In this document: positions 60,403 through 64,000 of the stretch, piece by piece
Position numbering within the stretch: position 1 is the first letter of the stretch
Layout of the letters: each line of letters starts with the position of its first letter
DNA from: Fasciolopsis buskii
Lineage: Eukaryota > Platyhelminthes > Trematoda > Plagiorchiida > Fasciolidae
NCBI GenBank assembly: GCA_008360955.1
Contig: LUCM01006371.1
Location: 294,270 to 358,269, forward strand
Length of the DNA: 64,000 nt
Direction of reading: 5' to 3'
Made by a program: the position numbers and the translations under genes
The notes under the pieces: generated by a model
The model's database searches: none
What the model was told of the DNA's origin: nothing
Seen by the model: the letters and a program-made list of their open reading frames with translations, nothing else

Positions 60403-61800
60403 AGGTGCCTGCTCTCATCAGAGTGCTATATTCATTCGTTTTACTTTCTTCAGTAATCTTGAATTTGAAGAAGAACAGACTAGTTTCAATAACGAATCGC
60501 GCAACGAGTGTGCACGAAAAGTTGATTGCTAGTCGATGCTTTCAGTTATGGTTATGACCAATAATACGAGTCTGCGTTGCTGATCAAATCCGCGGAACGG
60601 ACGAGCGACCAGTTTCGTATACTTATTATTCACAGGAGGTTAACCATTTCATAAACCTTGAGATATGAAGCATAGTTCTACACTTATAAGGATTTACTGC
60701 CTCAGCCTTGTGTTGCTAGGACCAAACTAACCGTAAAAATCCATGGCATCATCATAAGTCTGTTTCATAATCGTTTTCTAGGGTCAGTTACATCTGTTTG
60801 AAAAATTCGTTTTAATTAGGCTGCCCTCGTAGAAATTCATCGGTTTTGGCAATCGAACAGCTATAGAGACATAGGCGTTCTGTGACCATTGCACTACCTA
60901 ATTGCGTACGATGCATGATGTTTACCGCTATTGCGATTGTAGAATGCTTATGTATATACAGTTCGAAAATCCGTCCGCGATTAACAGTCAGCTGATGCAT
61001 GGCTTCAACCTTGCAGCCCTTTAACTCATTTTGCGGTTCGACTAAGTAGATGATACTGGTTTTGATTTATAAAAAATGTGAGACAGTTGCACCGTGCTCC
61101 CATTGCTGATCTACTCCACTACACTGCATAATCTTCTGTGCACATCTTACTACTTATAGTAATGTATACTAATTCATCTGCATTTTCATTAGCGCCCGAA
61201 CACATCTTCGATTGAGAGATGTGTCCTATATCGACGTCTGTAACATACGGAGAAGTTCGCTTAATAAAACGTTTGCGTAATGGAAAGACATTCCAGTTGA
61301 TTTTCCTAGCATTGTGAAAATGCATGAACTTTCTTTCGCATTCGTGTCGATTGAAGGCTTTGCATTAATAGCTACTCCGTTGTGCATCGCTTGGCATGTC
61401 AAAATTTGTCAATATTAAAAAAAAGCGGTTAAGTCTGAAATAAAGCTCAGGAATGCTTTGTCCAACGAGTTCACACTTGAAAATATCTCTATAGAAGGTT
61501 CAACAAGTCTGAAATTTGACAAAACTTAACGATCAACAGAAGATCGTATTAGTGTGAAATCGCGCTTCAATACTCGCGAAATCACTCACTATCGTTGCAT
61601 TTTCGCGAAGTAACAAAACAGATTCTCGAAGGTACGCATCATCAATAGAGAAGAATGCGCTTTTGTTGCATGCAGTTAATGGACGTTCGAAATGACCCTG
61701 TATTAACATCCAACCTCTTGCTAGGCGTATCATCGCGTGTAAGACGGGTGTCGACTTTCAATCGTCGCGTTATCTGGGGTCCTCACTCGGTTGGGGCGGC

Positions 61801-61825
61801 NNNNNNNNNNNNNNNNNNNNNNNNN
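61801..61825. other. Assembly gap (25 N)
   Basis: This run of N lies exactly at the inner end of the right arm of the inverted repeat, so the true inner boundary of that arm is not visible. Confidence 1.
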
Positions 61826-63172
61826 GATCGTCTTGATCAACTTAATTCTGATTGGTGCGATGAGCAAAAATTAGCGTTTTAGTCTACTTTTTGGGGTAGT
61901 ACATAGAAGGCTTCTGATGCGTAGTGATGTTGTAATATGCACGCTGGACAGTACTCTTCCACGATACTATCTAAAATGGACAACACAAAATGAAAGCCAA
62001 CACACGCCAAAATCCAGTAAACGTATAGGCTATCATAAATACTTACATTATCAAATCCACTATGGCACCTCAAAATCTGCTCGTTATAGTGCTGTTACAT
62101 GCCACCGGCAGACGCGGAGCAACAGATCACTAGGCAGACAGTTAACCGATTGGACTGAATACATGTTCCTACATGCATTTTGATCGATATGCCAAATGAA
62201 TGTTTGTCACGTGACATGCATCTGGACAATCAGGTGCTACATTTGTCCGTGCAAGTAGTGTTTACCTAAGTATGCACATGTTCGTCCGTCCAATTGGTAA
62301 AATCTCAATACTTCGGAAAGAAAAGACAAGTTAATTTCTGCTCCATGAACATAAGGGAAATCGGTTTCTCAATTTCAATTATATTCTGCTCCAGTGATTT
62401 GTCACTCAAATGTGATTTGTCTGCTCCCGCGAAGAAACAGACGGAATGTAACAGGTAAAATACATGCCTTGAAAGTGTCTGGGCACGCATGCACACACGC
62501 ACACACACACACACACACACACCAAATGCTAGAGGAATCGGGTCCAGTACTTTACAGATTTTAGTTCTAAAGTTTTCTAAATACTAACAACTATATCAAT
62601 TCGAGTTGAATAACAGTTCGTGTTCACGAGACTCTTAATCATGTGGTCACGAACTCGTTTGTTGGCCAATTTCCGGCTACTACAGTTTCCCAGAAATGTT
62701 ATTAATCTGTCAAGAATCAGTTTTTTTTTTCGATAGGGATAGTTCGTGCCCATTAATTGTTTCTATTCATCTAATTTTCACCTATCATTTTCACAAAACT
62801 GCCTCCCTGTGGATTACAGTGACAAAATATTTTACGAATCGGCTTCCATATTCCAAATATTACAACTTTTCGCCTATGGCTATCATCTCCCGAGTGCCTA
62901 ACAAACTCCAACGGGTGAGTTTTCGATAAACTCTGATTTTCTTAGTGTCTTGTTTTTGAAAAGTTCCCTGGAAACAAAGCAGTGATGGATAACAACCGGC
63001 TGTCACCCGGCTCTTTACCACGTCTGATCTAATGAGACGTTGTGTGTCACTCGAAGCATGTGGGTCACGGTTACCGGTCCCCTCGCCTCGTGTTGTGGGC
63101 CTAACCGATTATGAGCCAAGTTTCTTCGACTCCACTCATGCTTTAGATATTTAATAAAAAAAATCAACCACT
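61826..63172 (+). repeat. Long inverted repeat, right arm, containing exon 15
   Basis: This is the partner of 58948-59723 in the opposite orientation, about 2.1 kb from it. It holds the intact MCTP exon 15 and flanking intron on both sides. About 650 bases (61999-62646), including an (AC)n tract, have no match in the left arm and are either an insertion here or a deletion there. Confidence 0.88.
62820..62914 (+). CDS. MCTP exon 15: C-terminal conserved motif
   Basis: The acceptor is 'cctgtggattacag' and the donor is 'cgg|gtgagt'. Two bases plus 31 codons are present; the first two complete a Val codon with exon 14 (g|tg). V-T-K-Y-F-T-N-R-L matches 'iNKFTKKL', and I-I-S-R-V-P-N-K matches 'fLSRVPSD', the signature near the end of MCTP proteins. 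The upstream frame is open but belongs to the intron. Confidence 0.92.
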
Positions 63173-63816
63173 CAGTGTTCCGATCAAATCGGATGCAGAA
63201 ATTGTGTAACTTTCGCACTATGGCGCTACGGTTTACAAAATCAGACAGTGTCTTCATTGAATTATAATCGGAATAAAATTTCCATCGACAGTTCACAACA
63301 AACAATCTCAGGACAAACAAATTGCAAATTGATGGTCCTGTGATGAATATAAAATGATCCAGTAAATTTTACTCTGTAGCGGTCGTACTGGAAATCGTCA
63401 TACAGGATTTGGTCAATATCATCATCGACTAACAATACGCACTGGATTGCCTCCGACTCTTGACTACGCAACTGAAAACAAGGCGAAATCTACGGCAGCT
63501 AAAATACACGTTGGCGTCCATGTACAAATCATGTTTACATACAAAATATTGGGAATCCCGATTGGTAGAATATATTCGAACTAACAGCATTTGAGACATG
63601 TTTGAACTTCATATTCGCCTGTCGTCGATGTTCTGATTGGGTGGTAGTCCATGCAAGCTATAACAAAGCTGTAATGGAGTGCCTCACGTGATTTGCCCAC
63701 AGGCTCACCAAAGATCACTTCTCAAAGTGGAAGTACAAATGACAGTACAAGATAATAAATTTGTGATACTTCATACAAAACTTAGCACTCTCTGTTCTGT
63801 TCGTACAGTGTCCCAG
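62915..63816 (+). other. Intron 15 (if the next exon is correct)
   Basis: This stretch contains the outer end of the inverted repeat and copy 2 of the dispersed repeat (63430-63660). Confidence 0.5.
63430..63660 (+). repeat. Dispersed repeat, copy 2 of the pair with 1541-1765
   Basis: The stretch has blocks colinear with 1541-1765 ('gcactggattg', 'gactacgcaactga', 'tacaaatcatgt', 'gattggtag', 'gtttgaacttca'). Both copies are in the same orientation, about 62 kb apart. Confidence 0.65.
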
Positions 63817-64000
63817 ATCAATTGCTTGATGTCACAGAAGCACCGTGATCGATCACGTATTTCGTTCACTTTTTGTGCTCTCTGGGGAGCATCTCAGCGT
63901 ATCAAACAACACCAACCCCAAACAGAATTCCGTGATGTCTCGGTTCTGAATCCAGCTTGTGGAATGCACCATCACATACCTTTACCTGTACCGTGCCATA
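63817..64000 (+). CDS. Putative MCTP last exon, cut by window edge
   Basis: After the pyrimidine-rich 'tctgttctgttcgtacag' and 'tgtcccag', a frame in phase 0 runs open to the window edge (61 codons, no stop), which is the phase exon 15 requires. It begins I-N-C-L-M-S-Q-K-H-R-D-R-S-R. An alternative start in the same frame is 63838. The MCTP C-terminal tail after S-R-V-P is poorly conserved, so similarity cannot confirm it. A frame this long can also occur by chance. Confidence 0.45.
   Translation, partial: MNCLMSQKHRDRSRISFTFCALWGASQRIKQHQPQTEFRDVSVLNPACGMHHHIPLPVPCH

Larger units (their letters stand above)
57265..62819 (+). other. Intron 14
   Basis: This intron holds the left arm of a long inverted repeat (58948-59723) with an antisense copy of exon 15, a family A SINE (60225-60402, minus), an N run (61801-61825), and most of the right arm. 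An (AC)n tract is at about 62490-62521. The 66-codon frame at 57911-58111 has no recognisable motif. Confidence 0.8.
4874..62914 (+). other. MCTP gene (multiple C2 and transmembrane domain protein), partial, 15 linked exons
   Basis: This is the extent of one gene assembled from 15 exons (2,335 coding bases, 778 codons). Every junction has an AG acceptor and a GT donor, and all codon phases agree. MCTP proteins are membrane-anchored C2 proteins of the endoplasmic reticulum and endosomes. They are linked to membrane contact sites, lipid handling and presynaptic function. Approximate residues are: end of C2A 1-30, linker 31-179, C2B 180-336, C2C 402-520, post-C2 region 524-580, first hydrophobic pair 584-617, acidic linker 630-673, second hydrophobic pair 716-745, and the C-terminal motif around 770. 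Spacing from the end of C2C to the first membrane segment matches my recollection of vertebrate MCTP residue for residue. The 5' end (start codon, most of C2A) is missing, and the 3' end probably continues at 63817. Calcium ligands are largely lost. The vertebrate comparison is from memory, not from a search. Confidence 0.93.

Overview
This is a eukaryotic nuclear window, most likely from a flatworm and probably a digenean fluke. The coding signal is one very long, intron-rich gene on the + strand. Introns run from 133 bases to about 8.4 kb and are packed with tRNA-derived SINEs and decayed retroelements (Penelope-like and non-LTR). One SINE family carries a hammerhead-ribozyme-like core laid out like the Schistosoma Sm-alpha repeat, and this is my main reason for suggesting a trematode. 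No bacterial-type operons, CRISPR arrays or phage genes are visible.

The gene was rebuilt exon by exon from splice sites, reading phase and family alignment. It is a Multiple C2 and Transmembrane domain Protein (MCTP). Fifteen exons between 4874 and 62914 chain in phase and give 778 codons. A sixteenth exon probably starts at 63817 and runs off the right edge. In order they encode the end of C2A, a linker, C2B, C2C, the conserved post-C2 region, a first hydrophobic pair, an acidic linker, a second hydrophobic pair and the conserved C-terminal motif ending S-R-V-P. The first part of C2A and the start codon lie left of the window or were not found in 1-4873. C2B and C2C have lost most of the aspartates that bind calcium in this family, and C2B has a Ser/Pro-rich insertion in loop 1.

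Layout: 1-4873 has repeats only. 4874-14059 holds exons 1-2 around an 8.4 kb intron with a cluster of hammerhead SINEs. 16742-19084 has exons 3-4. 19085-24865 is an intron with a 605-base assembly gap. 24866-25868 has exons 5-6 (start of C2C). 32034-40842 has exons 7-9, with Penelope-like debris in intron 7. 47522-50791 has exons 10-12. 56700-57264 has exons 13-14. 57265-62819 is intron 14, which holds one arm of a long inverted repeat whose other arm contains exon 15. The left arm therefore carries a frame-broken antisense copy of exon 15.

No second gene could be named. A short minus-strand ORF at 42058-42240, with a poly(A) signal just after its stop, is the best candidate for a nested gene or last exon. 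Most other open frames here look like chance or repeat-derived frames.
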